From IMG/VR virus record IMGVR_UViG_3300044716_000122, positions 31,046 through 95,045 of that record: a stretch of DNA of 64,000 nucleotides. One strand, written 5' to 3'. Made by a program: the position numbers and the translations under genes. Of the stretch, positions 36,612 through 44,161 are shown one piece after another. How positions within the stretch are numbered: the stretch's first letter is position 1; every line of letters begins with the position of its first letter. This stretch comes from a virus. Under the pieces are notes generated by a model, which saw only the letters and a list, made by a program, of their open reading frames with translations, was not told the origin of the DNA and did no database searches.

Positions 36612-39065
36612 CTATTTCTTTTTTGAGCCAGAATCGTATTTGTTTTTATTTGTTTGAGCTATTTTTAGCTTGGTATCTATGTCTTTCTCCTTGAGTGCTA
36701 GCTCTTTCTCTTTCAAACTGAGCTCTTTATTCTTAGTTACTTTCTCGAAAGTTTGCTTAGAAATATCTTGAGCTATTTTAGTTTGTTCAATTAAGAGTCC
36801 AGTAGTATCTACGTCAGGATTGTAAGAACCTTCGTTAGCAATACCTTGAAGTTGTACAATCTGAAGTTTGTTCTCACGATCAAGTTGTTTGTTCATGTCA
36901 TCACGTTGAGCTTCTTTCTCATCTTGGGCAGCTTCCATTTGCATCTTCTGCTGGAACTGTTCTTGTTGTTGTTGCAACTCTTGTTGTTTAAGTGCTTGGT
37001 CTTGTTGACGAATAGCTTCTTTACGTTTCTGTACATCACCTAAAGTCTTACGAAGACTTCTTTCAGAGTTAGCAGTAAACAAGTCTACCATCTCAGAAAG
37101 CTCTGCTCCATTCTGCATAGCAGGCTGAGCCAATTGCTTTAACTGTTCTAGAGTTACTTTGTCTTCTGCGTACGAGGATACAAACACAAACAACTCATGA
37201 AGTAGTTCGTTCTTACTTACTCTTAAGAATACATTCTCTAGTTCAGAGTTAAGATAGTTAAGCGTAGAAGTAGGTTTCTGCAATTCAATGTACTGAGCCA
37301 TATCTAGAATAGTCTGATATACTCTCTGAAGTACGTTGTCATGCCAAGCAAACCAAGTCTCTGTTTGAGCAAAAGATTGAATCAAAGCATTGTTAGCAGC
37401 TGTTGCTGTATCTGATGCCTGTGAGTTACCTAAACGTTGACGAGTAATACCTACCAACTCATAAGCTTCTAGACGAAGTTGTTGAGCCAACTGAATACGT
37501 GCTTGGATTTCTTGAGAACGTGTAAGGTCAATACGAGAGAACTGGTTAAACTGTACAGCTCCTCCTGTATTCTCGATTGAAGTATCAATCAAAAGAGTAC
37601 CTCTGTTCTTAGCATTCCACAACATTGTCTCAATAGGATCCTGAGAGTCTTTCTTAGGAACAACTTTAAGGTCACCTAAGAACACTACTCCAATCTCTTT
37701 CTCTAGTAGTTCCCATAACTGGTTCATACAAATGTTATAAAGAACTTGGTAAGGCTTAAGAAGATCTAATAAAGATTTACCTTGAGTGTTACGAGAAGTA
37801 TTAATGATTCCTACTAGGGGACAATCTTGAATAAATTCTAAAGGTTCTATGTTTACGTAGATGTTAGCTCCAATCTTGATTCCTCTCCACCACTCGTTGA
37901 TCCAAAGTTCTTCAACAGAAATATCTCCTAGAGTTTTATCCATCTTATACTCTTCAGATACAAACATCTCTTGCTGGTATCCTTCTTCATCTAGGAAAGT
38001 TCTTTTAAAGATCTTTTTCTTAGACTGCCAGTAACAGGTAATTACCGTATAGGCATGCTGAGAGTTAAATGAGAATACGTTATGGTCAATACCTCCGTTA
38101 GCAAAGTCACCTACGTTCTCAAATGTCAACTGCCACAAAGGATCGTTAGGATCTGGAAGAGCAGGAGCCATAGGAGAGTATTCGTTGTTTCTTAAGTTCT
38201 GAAGAGAACGATCTCTTAAATGTTCTACTTCTTCTCCTGTTAAAGTATAGCGATCTACAATCTCAGTCATTGAAAGAACTTCAATAAGTCCTAGTGCCCA
38301 ACAGTCTGTTGTATACTGAGCATTACGGTTACCTAAGTACCATACGTTAGAAGGGTTCTCTACTTTATAATTAAATCCTAAACGAGAGTTATCAGGGTAG
38401 AAGTGGTGAAACTCTTTACCTGTTACCAAGAAGTCTAGGAATGATTGTTGAGATTTATCTCTAAAGTTAAAATGATATTTAAGAGCATTAAGAGTTTTGT
38501 TACCCCACTCTTCAGCAACTGAAGTATAATCCAAGATTTTATTCTGGATTTCTTGCTCCATCTGTGCTCTCTGTTCAGGGTCAATCTCTTGTCCTTCTAG
38601 TTGAGCCTCAAGGTTTTTTAAGAAGTGTTCTTTAATCAACTCAGTTCTAAAGTCAATAGTTTCGTTAATTGCTTCATCATCTACAGCTTTTACTTTGTAT
38701 TTGTGAGGACGGTTAATCAACTCTCCCTTTAACTGATTGATAGGAGGGTTTACTATTGGATAATGTTTTAAGTGCTGAGGAACTTCTGGATCTTGGTTAG
38801 GAGCATCTTCCAAGTAACTGATTAGCTCTTGATAATCTGCAACGTTTGTATAGTCAGCAAAGTTAAATTCTCCGTTAAGTAAGCGGTAGTTCTTTCTAAA
38901 TTCTACATTCTGCTTGTATTGTGCAAATGCAATATTTGCAAAATAGTCCATAGTAGACTTTATCCAATGTTCAGACTGCTTCTCTTTTAAGCTTACAAAT
39001 TGCTCGGGGTAGAAGTAGGCATGATTGACAGGGTCAGTATGCTCTTTAAATGCTTCAATAATCAT
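36612..39065 (-). CDS. Portal protein
   Basis: This gene encodes 817 residues. The N-terminal 550 residues show the conserved crAss-like portal pattern (helical wing, QLKGELINRPHKYKV region near 110-130, NPSNVWYLGNRNAQY near 240, LVGITRQRLGNSQASDTATA near 520). The C-terminal 200 residues are a Gln/Glu/Lys-rich coiled coil (EALKQQELQQQQEQFQQKMQ-type segment) ending in a Lys-rich tail. It lies directly downstream of terminase. The dodecameric portal is the DNA gate at one vertex. The gene ends in a stem-loop. Confidence 0.85.
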   Translation of the reverse strand: MIIEAFKEHTDPVNHAYFYPEQFVSLKEKQSEHWIKSTMDYFANIAFAQYKQNVEFRKNYRLLNGEFNFADYTNVADYQELISYLEDAPNQDPEVPQHLKHYPIVNPPINQLKGELINRPHKYKVKAVDDEAINETIDFRTELIKEHFLKNLEAQLEGQEIDPEQRAQMEQEIQNKILDYTSVAEEWGNKTLNALKYHFNFRDKSQQSFLDFLVTGKEFHHFYPDNSRLGFNYKVENPSNVWYLGNRNAQYTTDCWALGLIEVLSMTEIVDRYTLTGEEVEHLRDRSLQNLRNNEYSPMAPALPDPNDPLWQLTFENVGDFANGGIDHNVFSFNSQHAYTVITCYWQSKKKIFKRTFLDEEGYQQEMFVSEEYKMDKTLGDISVEELWINEWWRGIKIGANIYVNIEPLEFIQDCPLVGIINTSRNTQGKSLLDLLKPYQVLYNICMNQLWELLEKEIGVVFLGDLKVVPKKDSQDPIETMLWNAKNRGTLLIDTSIENTGGAVQFNQFSRIDLTRSQEIQARIQLAQQLRLEAYELVGITRQRLGNSQASDTATAANNALIQSFAQTETWFAWHDNVLQRVYQTILDMAQYIELQKPTSTLNYLNSELENVFLRVSKNELLHELFVFVSSYAEDKVTLEQLKQLAQPAMQNGAELSEMVDLFTANSERSLRKTLGDVQKRKEAIRQQDQALKQQELQQQQEQFQQKMQMEAAQDEKEAQRDDMNKQLDRENKLQIVQLQGIANEGSYNPDVDTTGLLIEQTKIAQDISKQTFEKVTKNKELSLKEKELALKEKDIDTKLKIAQTNKNKYDSGSKKK

Positions 39066-39094
39066 TTTAGTATATTTGTTTTAGTTTAGTAGTA

Positions 39095-41104
39095 TTAGTA
39101 TCGGAAGGGGGATGAGGTTGTACGGAACAAAGAGTTCCCTTTCTTTTCTCGGAAGTAAGCCTGGATTCTATTATCATCGTTTGAGTTAGAAATAATAACC
39201 TGAGTAGTAAGAGTCTTAGCCATAGCTAGAGTTAATCCAAATGAAATAACTCGGTCAACGTTTAACTTAGGGGTAAACTTAATTAACTCCTTAATCAAAA
39301 GAGGATCTAACATTCTGGTTACTCCTAGTCTTTCTTTTACAATAGCTCCATCTTCGTCTCTCTCTACTTCTATTACCTCGGTTATGTATTCGATAATAAG
39401 AGACATCAAATAGTTTTTAATGTCTTTAGTCATGTGAATACCATAGTCACGATTAACTGTAGAGTTAGGGTGAATGTCATTTAGGAACTTAGGCGTCTTC
39501 TCTAGAACCTTGGGAGATTCATTCTTGTCTACACAGTGCTGGATAAAACCATAGTCCATGTTTTCACAAAGAGTTTTAGCATTGTAATACTTAAGAAGCA
39601 TCTTAGTTATCTCATACCAAGTCTCAATCTTCTTAGGACGACCTGTGTAACAAGCTACAACTATATTCTGCCAACCTTCTCCGCTTAGATTGTGGACCCT
39701 CTTATAAATATAAGTAGAACCCAAAGAAGTTGAGTAGTGTGCCTGCGACTGTTTGTATGGATCCGTTCCTGCTGTATAAAGTCCATAGGGGGCTTCTGAC
39801 AGAGGATATTCCCAAATCTGAACACAACCCTCAATGGGATCTGTGGACTTAACAGGGAAGTTAATAACGGGCTTCTTGTCTGTAAACTTGTGTCTTATCT
39901 TTCCATCAGAGTTAATGTAGAGTTCTACATTGTCTGCTTGGATTTCTTGAGCACTTAATTTCTGTAGTTGTTCTTGAAGTAAGTCTACAGGAAATATGTT
40001 CTGAGATAGTTCTAAGAAACACTCTTCGTGATTCAAAGGATAGTACATTACTTCTTTTAAGTAAGCTTCTAAACCGTTTGATTTCTTAGTCTGTTCTCTA
40101 GACTTTAAGATAAGTTCTTTTCCTTTCTCTTCGTCTGCTACCCAAATCTTAATTATGTCTAACTCAGAAGGATCTTCTTTACCTAAGTAAAGTCCTAGGG
40201 GAGTTTCTTGCTTTGGAACTTTCAAAGAACGTGTACCTGGAATAAAGAGTCCATAAGACTTTCCTGTTTCATTAGACTCTACAGGAAGAAAGTTATAAGC
40301 TTCAGGATTGTTAAATAACTCTTCTAGGTCTGCTGCCTTAGTCATATCTCCAGAAGTTCCAATTACAAAAGGAGAACAACGCCAGCCATAAGGACTGTCA
40401 AAACAAGGAGTAGTTGCCGCTAAGCAAGAAAGGATCTTTCCTTTTCCTCCTTCTTCTAAAAGAAACGAAGATAGAGTAAGACCTGCCGCTGCTTCCGTAT
40501 TGTTGCCTTCATCAAAGTTTCTTACGTGGAACTTAGACCACTCATTACGAGAGTTAGTTCTCTTATCTTTAAATCCTAAAGTTACCTGTCTCTTCCAGTC
40601 ATCCTCAATACGAGGGAACCTAAAGTAGTCAGGAAGATTTCTAATACCTAAGTCTACGTAGTCTGTGATTACTTTTAAGTCAGGTTGGTTAAGCGCAGAT
40701 ATCAAGTTGTCAGAACCTTTCTGTGTAATGGCTTTGTGAGCCATATAAGAAGAAGTTAGAACTGACTTAGAGATACGTCTAGATCCTACCATCACAACTC
40801 CTTTCTTTCCGTCTATATGATTCTCTGCTTTATGGATAGTTTCATCTACTGCTAAGTAGGTATCCCAAAGCTGAGGTTTGTCTAGCTTTCTAATTTGACG
40901 CTTACCTACCATTGTATCTACATAAATAGACCAGTAGTTTAAATGCCAATAAATAAAAGGCGAGAAATAAAATCCATTAATAGTTACACCTTCTGTAATC
41001 TTTTTGTCTTCGTTCTCCCAAAATGCATCATACTCCTCTGAGCCAATCTCAGGGAAGGACTTAACATTAATAAAGAATTCTGGACTTTCTAGATTAGCGT
41101 GCAT
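39095..41104 (-). CDS. terL: Terminase large subunit
   Basis: This gene encodes 669 residues. The N-terminal ATPase has a Walker A-like loop VGSRRISKS (residues 106-114), lacking the classic GKT/S spacing but keeping K/S, and a Walker B SFLLEEGGK (213-221) with a catalytic Glu. The C-terminal nuclease (RNase H fold) has AGTDPY with Asp448 and a second acidic site near CENMDYGF (about 510-520). Two-metal cleavage of concatemeric DNA and ATP-driven packaging are known for this family. It lies between a candidate small subunit upstream and the portal downstream. Confidence 0.88.
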   Translation of the reverse strand: MHANLESPEFFINVKSFPEIGSEEYDAFWENEDKKITEGVTINGFYFSPFIYWHLNYWSIYVDTMVGKRQIRKLDKPQLWDTYLAVDETIHKAENHIDGKKGVVMVGSRRISKSVLTSSYMAHKAITQKGSDNLISALNQPDLKVITDYVDLGIRNLPDYFRFPRIEDDWKRQVTLGFKDKRTNSRNEWSKFHVRNFDEGNNTEAAAGLTLSSFLLEEGGKGKILSCLAATTPCFDSPYGWRCSPFVIGTSGDMTKAADLEELFNNPEAYNFLPVESNETGKSYGLFIPGTRSLKVPKQETPLGLYLGKEDPSELDIIKIWVADEEKGKELILKSREQTKKSNGLEAYLKEVMYYPLNHEECFLELSQNIFPVDLLQEQLQKLSAQEIQADNVELYINSDGKIRHKFTDKKPVINFPVKSTDPIEGCVQIWEYPLSEAPYGLYTAGTDPYKQSQAHYSTSLGSTYIYKRVHNLSGEGWQNIVVACYTGRPKKIETWYEITKMLLKYYNAKTLCENMDYGFIQHCVDKNESPKVLEKTPKFLNDIHPNSTVNRDYGIHMTKDIKNYLMSLIIEYITEVIEVERDEDGAIVKERLGVTRMLDPLLIKELIKFTPKLNVDRVISFGLTLAMAKTLTTQVIISNSNDDNRIQAYFREKKGNSLFRTTSSPFRY

Positions 41105-41105
41105 A

Positions 41106-41423
41106 TTAACTGAATTGTTTCATCTTACCATTAATTTCTTGAGAACCTCTAGCTTCTGCTTTCTGTTCTTCTTTCTCTCTCAACCTATCTACTACTTCTA
41201 GAAGAGCTAAATACTCTTTCATAGTATCTCTTAAAGATTTGATTTGAGATTCTTGGCTAGCAATAACCATAGGCATAGTTCCGCCTTTAGCTGTTGGCTT
41301 CCACTCAATTCTATCTTTCAAAGAGTTGATAGGGTTGTTATCTATATAAGCTCTCCATTCAGTTAGGCGTTGTTCTGCCCACTCTAGTTCTGCTGATATG
41401 TATGATAATTTCTTAACGGCCAT
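41106..41423 (-). CDS. Small coiled-coil protein before terminase (small-terminase candidate)
   Basis: This gene encodes 105 residues: a helix (SYISAELEWAEQRLTEWRAY), a short loop with WKPTAKGGTMP, then a coiled coil (SQIKSLRDTMKEYLALLEVVDRLREKEEQ). It ends 2 bases before the terminase start and overlaps the upstream gene by 11 bases. Small terminase subunits are often helical proteins encoded just before the large subunit; no DNA-binding helix-turn-helix is clear here, so that role is only a possibility. Confidence 0.6.
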   Translation of the reverse strand: MAVKKLSYISAELEWAEQRLTEWRAYIDNNPINSLKDRIEWKPTAKGGTMPMVIASQESQIKSLRDTMKEYLALLEVVDRLREKEEQKAEARGSQEINGKMKQFS

Positions 41424-41616
41424 TTGAGTATTTCTTTAAAAATTCTTCTTGAGACATGTTCATGATGTCCTCTAGCACACGTGCATAGAAGTCTTCATCT
41501 CTGCCTGTTTTACTGTACGAAAACCCTGCTTTCCAAAATATCTTAAATGTCTCAAATAAGTTATCTTGTAAAGTAAAGTTTACGTATGGCTGGGGGTTTG
41601 GTTGGTTGTCTATCAT
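41413..41616 (-). CDS. Small protein of unknown function
   Basis: This gene encodes 67 residues with a proline-rich N-terminus and two amphipathic helices (LQDNLFETFKIFWKAGF, DFYARVLEDIMNMSQEEFLKKY). It lies one base after the 42-residue gene and overlaps the next gene by 11 bases, so it belongs to the terminase operon. No family was recognised. Confidence 0.55.
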   Translation of the reverse strand: MIDNQPNPQPYVNFTLQDNLFETFKIFWKAGFSYSKTGRDEDFYARVLEDIMNMSQEEFLKKYSNGR

Positions 41617-41617
41617 C

Positions 41618-41746
41618 TTACTTTGCTTTAGAAGAAACCTTTACTAAAGGTTTGTCGGCAGGCAAGAAGTAGATCTGAACTCCACACTTGCTACCTGGTT
41701 TTTTGTCGCAACCATTCTTGATGGTTACTGTTCTGTGCTTTTCCAT
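41618..41746 (-). CDS. 42-residue basic protein
   Basis: A short frame runs from ATG at 41746 to TAA at 41618-41620. The product begins MEKHRTVTIKNGCDKKPGSK and is basic, with two cysteines and a hydrophobic VQIYFLPA segment. It overlaps the upstream stop by 22 bases and ends one base before the next start, filling an otherwise empty 108-base gap in a tightly packed operon. That packing is the main support. Confidence 0.55.
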   Translation of the reverse strand: MEKHRTVTIKNGCDKKPGSKCGVQIYFLPADKPLVKVSSKAK

Positions 41747-42102
41747 TTTAATTCTATTTTATGTAAAGGGTGTTCTGCGTTCCAATCTGCTATTCCACAA
41801 TCTGAAGATAGAGATGCCGTTTTGTAGGTAGCGATGCAGCCACAAAATGAACAGTGAAGTTCGTTTCTGTCAGTGCTGTAGTGCTTGCCTGTGAGTTGTA
41901 CATACTCGGGAGAAGTGACTGCGTTTCTTGAATTGTAGGGACAATTAATACAAATGTCCATTCTGTCTGCGATAATGTTCTGTTTTTCATGGCTTAGTAG
42001 TTTAAATTGATTCGCTGTCTTCGTTGCTACTCCCTCCAATACTTTGTTCAAATTCTTTAGCCCCTTCAGGCTCAGGGCCATGTACTCTTTGTAAGGATTC
42101 AT
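41725..42102 (-). CDS. Zinc-binding-like protein of the terminase operon
   Basis: This gene encodes 125 residues: an N-terminal helix (LKGLKNLNKVLEGVATKTANQF), then a Cys pattern (CINCPY near residue 51, CSFCGC near residue 84, DCGIADW near residue 101) like the four-cysteine modules of small phage proteins. The first third overlaps the acidic tail of the IHF-like gene by 101 bases, which is unusual, but the overlapped part reads as an ordinary helix. Zinc binding is inferred. Confidence 0.65.
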   Translation of the reverse strand: MNPYKEYMALSLKGLKNLNKVLEGVATKTANQFKLLSHEKQNIIADRMDICINCPYNSRNAVTSPEYVQLTGKHYSTDRNELHCSFCGCIATYKTASLSSDCGIADWNAEHPLHKIELKWKSTEQ

Positions 42103-42547
42103 ATAATTTCTGGTGGTTTAATATTTGTGTCTGATATGTTCTATCCATATACTCTATGGTTTGTTGGTTATAGAGTTTTTTAGATTGTCCTCTTTCGTAT
42201 CTTTCTTTAAATAGTCTAAGCCAATCTTCTAACATGTAGTAGTTAGCATAACCTCTGATTGCTGTGAGTCCTTGTCTTTCTGTCTCATAAGTTAATAGAT
42301 ACTCGGACTTAAGTTTCTTAGCTATTAGTTTGATTGCTCTAGAAGGATTAAAAACTAAAACTCCTAAGCCAGACAATCTAACTTTAACTGTAGGTAGCTC
42401 TACTATTTCCTCAATGGTTTTCTTTAAGTACCATTCGTATACAGTACTTACCTTATCAATAGTAAGACCCATTTCTTTTGCTACATCTGAATAGGCAGCA
42501 TAGGTCTTTATCTCAATGGTTTCGTATGTATCCTTTATTGAGGTCAT
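42002..42547 (-). CDS. HU/IHF-like DNA-binding protein
   Basis: This gene encodes 181 residues. Residues about 15-75 follow the HU/IHF plan: helix (AYSDVAKEMGLTIDKVSTVYEWYLKKTIEEIVE, given as key helices) then VRLSGLGVLVFNPSRA (56-71), matching the conserved GFGTF turn and start of the DNA-binding arm. The C-terminal part is a helical extension with an acidic Ser-rich tail. crAss-like phages encode IHF-like proteins near the terminase. The start overlaps the upstream stop as ATGA. Likely roles are DNA bending for packaging or transcription. Confidence 0.65.
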   Translation of the reverse strand: MTSIKDTYETIEIKTYAAYSDVAKEMGLTIDKVSTVYEWYLKKTIEEIVELPTVKVRLSGLGVLVFNPSRAIKLIAKKLKSEYLLTYETERQGLTAIRGYANYYMLEDWLRLFKERYERGQSKKLYNQQTIEYMDRTYQTQILNHQKLYESLQRVHGPEPEGAKEFEQSIGGSSNEDSESI

Positions 42548-42897
42548 GCAGTTGCTAAAGCTTCTTGCTTAAGAACAGGTTGATCTAAAGTAGAAAGAAC
42601 CAAAGTAAGTGTGACACCTTGCTTGCTAGTAGGACACAGTCTTGGGTTGACTGCATTCTTTTCTAAGATGCCCATCTTTCTTAACTTAGTTATTCCATTA
42701 GAAATAACTTGGATTGATGTGTCAAACTCACTGGCGATTCTTTCTTTTACTACTTTGTCTAAAGTACCGTAAAATGAACTATGGGCTAATATACTGGTGT
42801 ACAGGTCTGATAACCTATACCCCGCAAGTCTAAGTAATACATCAATGTATGCCTGATGCAACTTAACTCCTTCTTCGTATTTACGTGCTACTTTCAT
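42544..42897 (-). CDS. Winged helix-turn-helix protein
   Basis: The product has 117 residues from the ATG at 42897 (MKVARKYEEG). The frame extends to an ATG at 42951, but the promoter at 42922-42951 lies inside that extension, so the later start is preferred. Residues about 20-85 contain two helices and a recognition-type segment (ASEFDTSIQVISNGITKLRKMGILE), then a wing-like beta segment (GVTLTLVLS). It is the first gene of the terminase operon and lies beside a cluster of TTAAC repeats, so autoregulation is plausible. Confidence 0.65.
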   Translation of the reverse strand: MKVARKYEEGVKLHQAYIDVLLRLAGYRLSDLYTSILAHSSFYGTLDKVVKERIASEFDTSIQVISNGITKLRKMGILEKNAVNPRLCPTSKQGVTLTLVLSTLDQPVLKQEALATA

Positions 42898-42911
42898 TGG
42901 TTGGTTTTGTT

Positions 42912-43016
42912 TTAACGTAAACAAATATACTATCTTAACAAAAAAAGTCAAGTTATATGTTAACTCAAAGAATACTTTTAACTTAAGATATTAACCGTGT
43001 TAACCCAACTCTTAAC
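42912..43016. promoter_or_regulatory. Cluster of seven TTAAC repeats (operator-like)
   Basis: TTAAC occurs at 42912, 42935, 42960, 42978, 42991, 43000 and 43012, seven copies in 105 bases between the divergent genes; two are parts of GTTAAC palindromes. One copy lies between the -33 and -7 boxes of the minus-strand promoter and one near its expected start site. A repressor site is inferred. Confidence 0.5.
42922..42951 (-). promoter_or_regulatory. Bacteroidota-type promoter before the terminase operon
   Basis: On the minus strand TTG (42949-42951) precedes TATATTTG (42922-42929) by 19 bases. It fixes the start of the winged-helix gene at 42897. Confidence 0.75.
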
Positions 43017-43069
43017 ACCTATGGTTATTTTAGTGAAAAACTATGTCTAGACAAAAAATAATTAAAGAT

Positions 43070-43087
43070 TATATTTGTACAAGGAGG
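43070..43087 (+). promoter_or_regulatory. Promoter -7 box and strong ribosome binding site of the plus-strand gene
   Basis: TATATTTG (43070-43077) matches the -7 consensus, but no TTG is found 19-21 bases upstream. AAGGAGG (43081-43087) ends 7 bases before the ATG at 43095; such a full Shine-Dalgarno is rare in this window. If transcription starts about 7 bases after the box, the leader would be very short, so the -7 call is uncertain. Confidence 0.5.
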
Positions 43088-43094
43088 ATTTGTT

Positions 43095-43367
43095 ATGTCG
43101 ATGGATAAAATTAAAAAACCAAATGCCCAGGAAGTATTTGATATTTTCTTACTAGCACTCCAAGATGAGCAGGTAAAGCTAGAAGGAGATATAGGAGGAT
43201 TTAAATTAGCTCTCTATGATGGCTTTAAAGCATTCACTTATCGTAAAAAGTATAACGAAGAAATGCTTTTTGACTACATTGAAGAAGCATTAACAGAACT
43301 TTTAGATGAAGACCAACCTATGCAACAGACTGACTACATGCATGCTCAGAAGTCAGCAGGAATTTAA
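43095..43367 (+). CDS. 90-residue acidic protein, the only clear plus-strand gene
   Basis: This gene encodes 90 residues, mainly helical (NAQEVFDIFLLALQDEQVKL, FKLALYDGFKAFTYRKKYNEEMLF, then an acidic helix with TELLDEDQ). It has no signal peptide or membrane segment. The first ATG is used because AAGGAGG lies 7 bases upstream; a second in-frame ATG is 6 bases later. It is transcribed away from the terminase operon and toward the envelope operon. The function is unknown; an early or regulatory gene would fit its isolated position. Confidence 0.75.
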   Translation: MSMDKIKKPNAQEVFDIFLLALQDEQVKLEGDIGGFKLALYDGFKAFTYRKKYNEEMLFDYIEEALTELLDEDQPMQQTDYMHAQKSAGI

Positions 43368-43704
43368 TCCCACAATTTATCCACAGAGCAAACAGTTGAC
43401 TACAAAATGTAGTTACCTTCGTAGTGACATCACATCTTTGTGTTCGCAGACGAGGATTTAAAAGTAATCTGCTAGAAGTTGGATTGTATGAGTAGCCCTC
43501 AGAGGTGAAAAGAGGTTTCTCCGATAGTGTCAAAATGTTCTAATAAAGTTTACAGTGCTCTAACCTACAACCAATAGACCGTAGGCAATAAGTGGACAGA
43601 ATAGAGACTTAGCTCTGAGGAGCTATTTGGTTAAAAACTGCTGTAATATAAGTTAGAATAGAAAGTCAAAATAGACTACTTCTCGGAGAGAGAAGGAACC
43701 TATC
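43368..43704. other. 337-base non-coding gap between convergent genes
   Basis: No convincing frame was found on either strand. It holds a perfect DnaA-box sequence TTATCCACA (43377-43385), several short hairpins (for example ACTACA/TGTAGT around 43400 and CTTCTC/GAGAAG at 43679-43695) and related CTCTGAGG and CCTCAGAGG strings. No tRNA T-arm was recognised. A structured RNA or replication element is possible. Confidence 0.4.
43679..43695 (-). terminator. Hairpin after the envelope operon
   Basis: CTTCTC and GAGAAG pair around a 5-base loop. On the minus strand TAGTCTATTTTGAC follows, a weak T-rich tail. It lies 10 bases past the stop at 43705 and may end the long envelope operon. Confidence 0.4.
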
Positions 43705-44151
43705 CTATTTTAAACTCTCAAACCCACTCTTAAACGACTTCTCTAAAGCTTTAGAATAAGCTTTTCTGTTATGAGGAATACCTTCTACAGAAACAAACAT
43801 AGCATTAACGTAAACTACTTTACTAGCTTCTCCTTGAAGAAGAATTCCATTTACGTTAATTTCTGTACTTACAATGTATTCTCGTTTAAGAAACTGTAAG
43901 CCTACAATATTTACAAGTTGTTCTGGCATTGCAATGGATTTGATTTTTCCTGAAATAGGACTGCCCTCATTACATAATTGGTACTTGGCTGAAGCAATCT
44001 CTTCTAGAGTAGTTTGTGCTCCAAAGATTATAGGTCTTCCTCCTATCTCTGTTACAGTAGCAATTGAGGTTACAGTGTCAATCTTATAGCATTGAGCACT
44101 CAGAGAAGTCATCATAGTGACTAAAGCGGAAAGTATAAATAGTTTTTTCAT
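43705..44151 (-). CDS. Small secreted protein
   Basis: This gene encodes 148 residues with a clear N-terminal signal peptide (MKKLFILSALVTMMTSLSAQ, cleavage after SLSA). The mature part is beta-rich with two Cys (C22 and CNEG) and ends in a basic helix (KALEKSFKSGFESLK). It is the last gene of the envelope operon and lies 10 bases after the lectin gene. No family was recognised. It would be exported to the periplasm or beyond. Confidence 0.65.
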   Translation of the reverse strand: MKKLFILSALVTMMTSLSAQCYKIDTVTSIATVTEIGGRPIIFGAQTTLEEIASAKYQLCNEGSPISGKIKSIAMPEQLVNIVGLQFLKREYIVSTEINVNGILLQGEASKVVYVNAMFVSVEGIPHNRKAYSKALEKSFKSGFESLK

Positions 44152-44161
44152 AATTTAATAG

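Noticed and set aside
39071-39078. TATATTTG on the plus strand between portal and terminase genes
   Set aside because: No TTG at the proper distance and no plus-strand gene follows; chance match in an AT-rich gap.
42898-42951. Upstream 18-codon extension of the winged-helix gene
   Set aside because: The -33 to -7 promoter elements lie inside it, so it would not be transcribed from that promoter.
43318-43533. 71-codon minus-strand frame in the non-coding gap
   Set aside because: It overlaps the plus-strand gene end, has no ribosome binding site, a Cys-rich patchy composition and no promoter.
43440-43560. Possible tRNA in the 337-base gap
   Set aside because: No T-arm consensus, acceptor stem or cloverleaf could be built from either strand.
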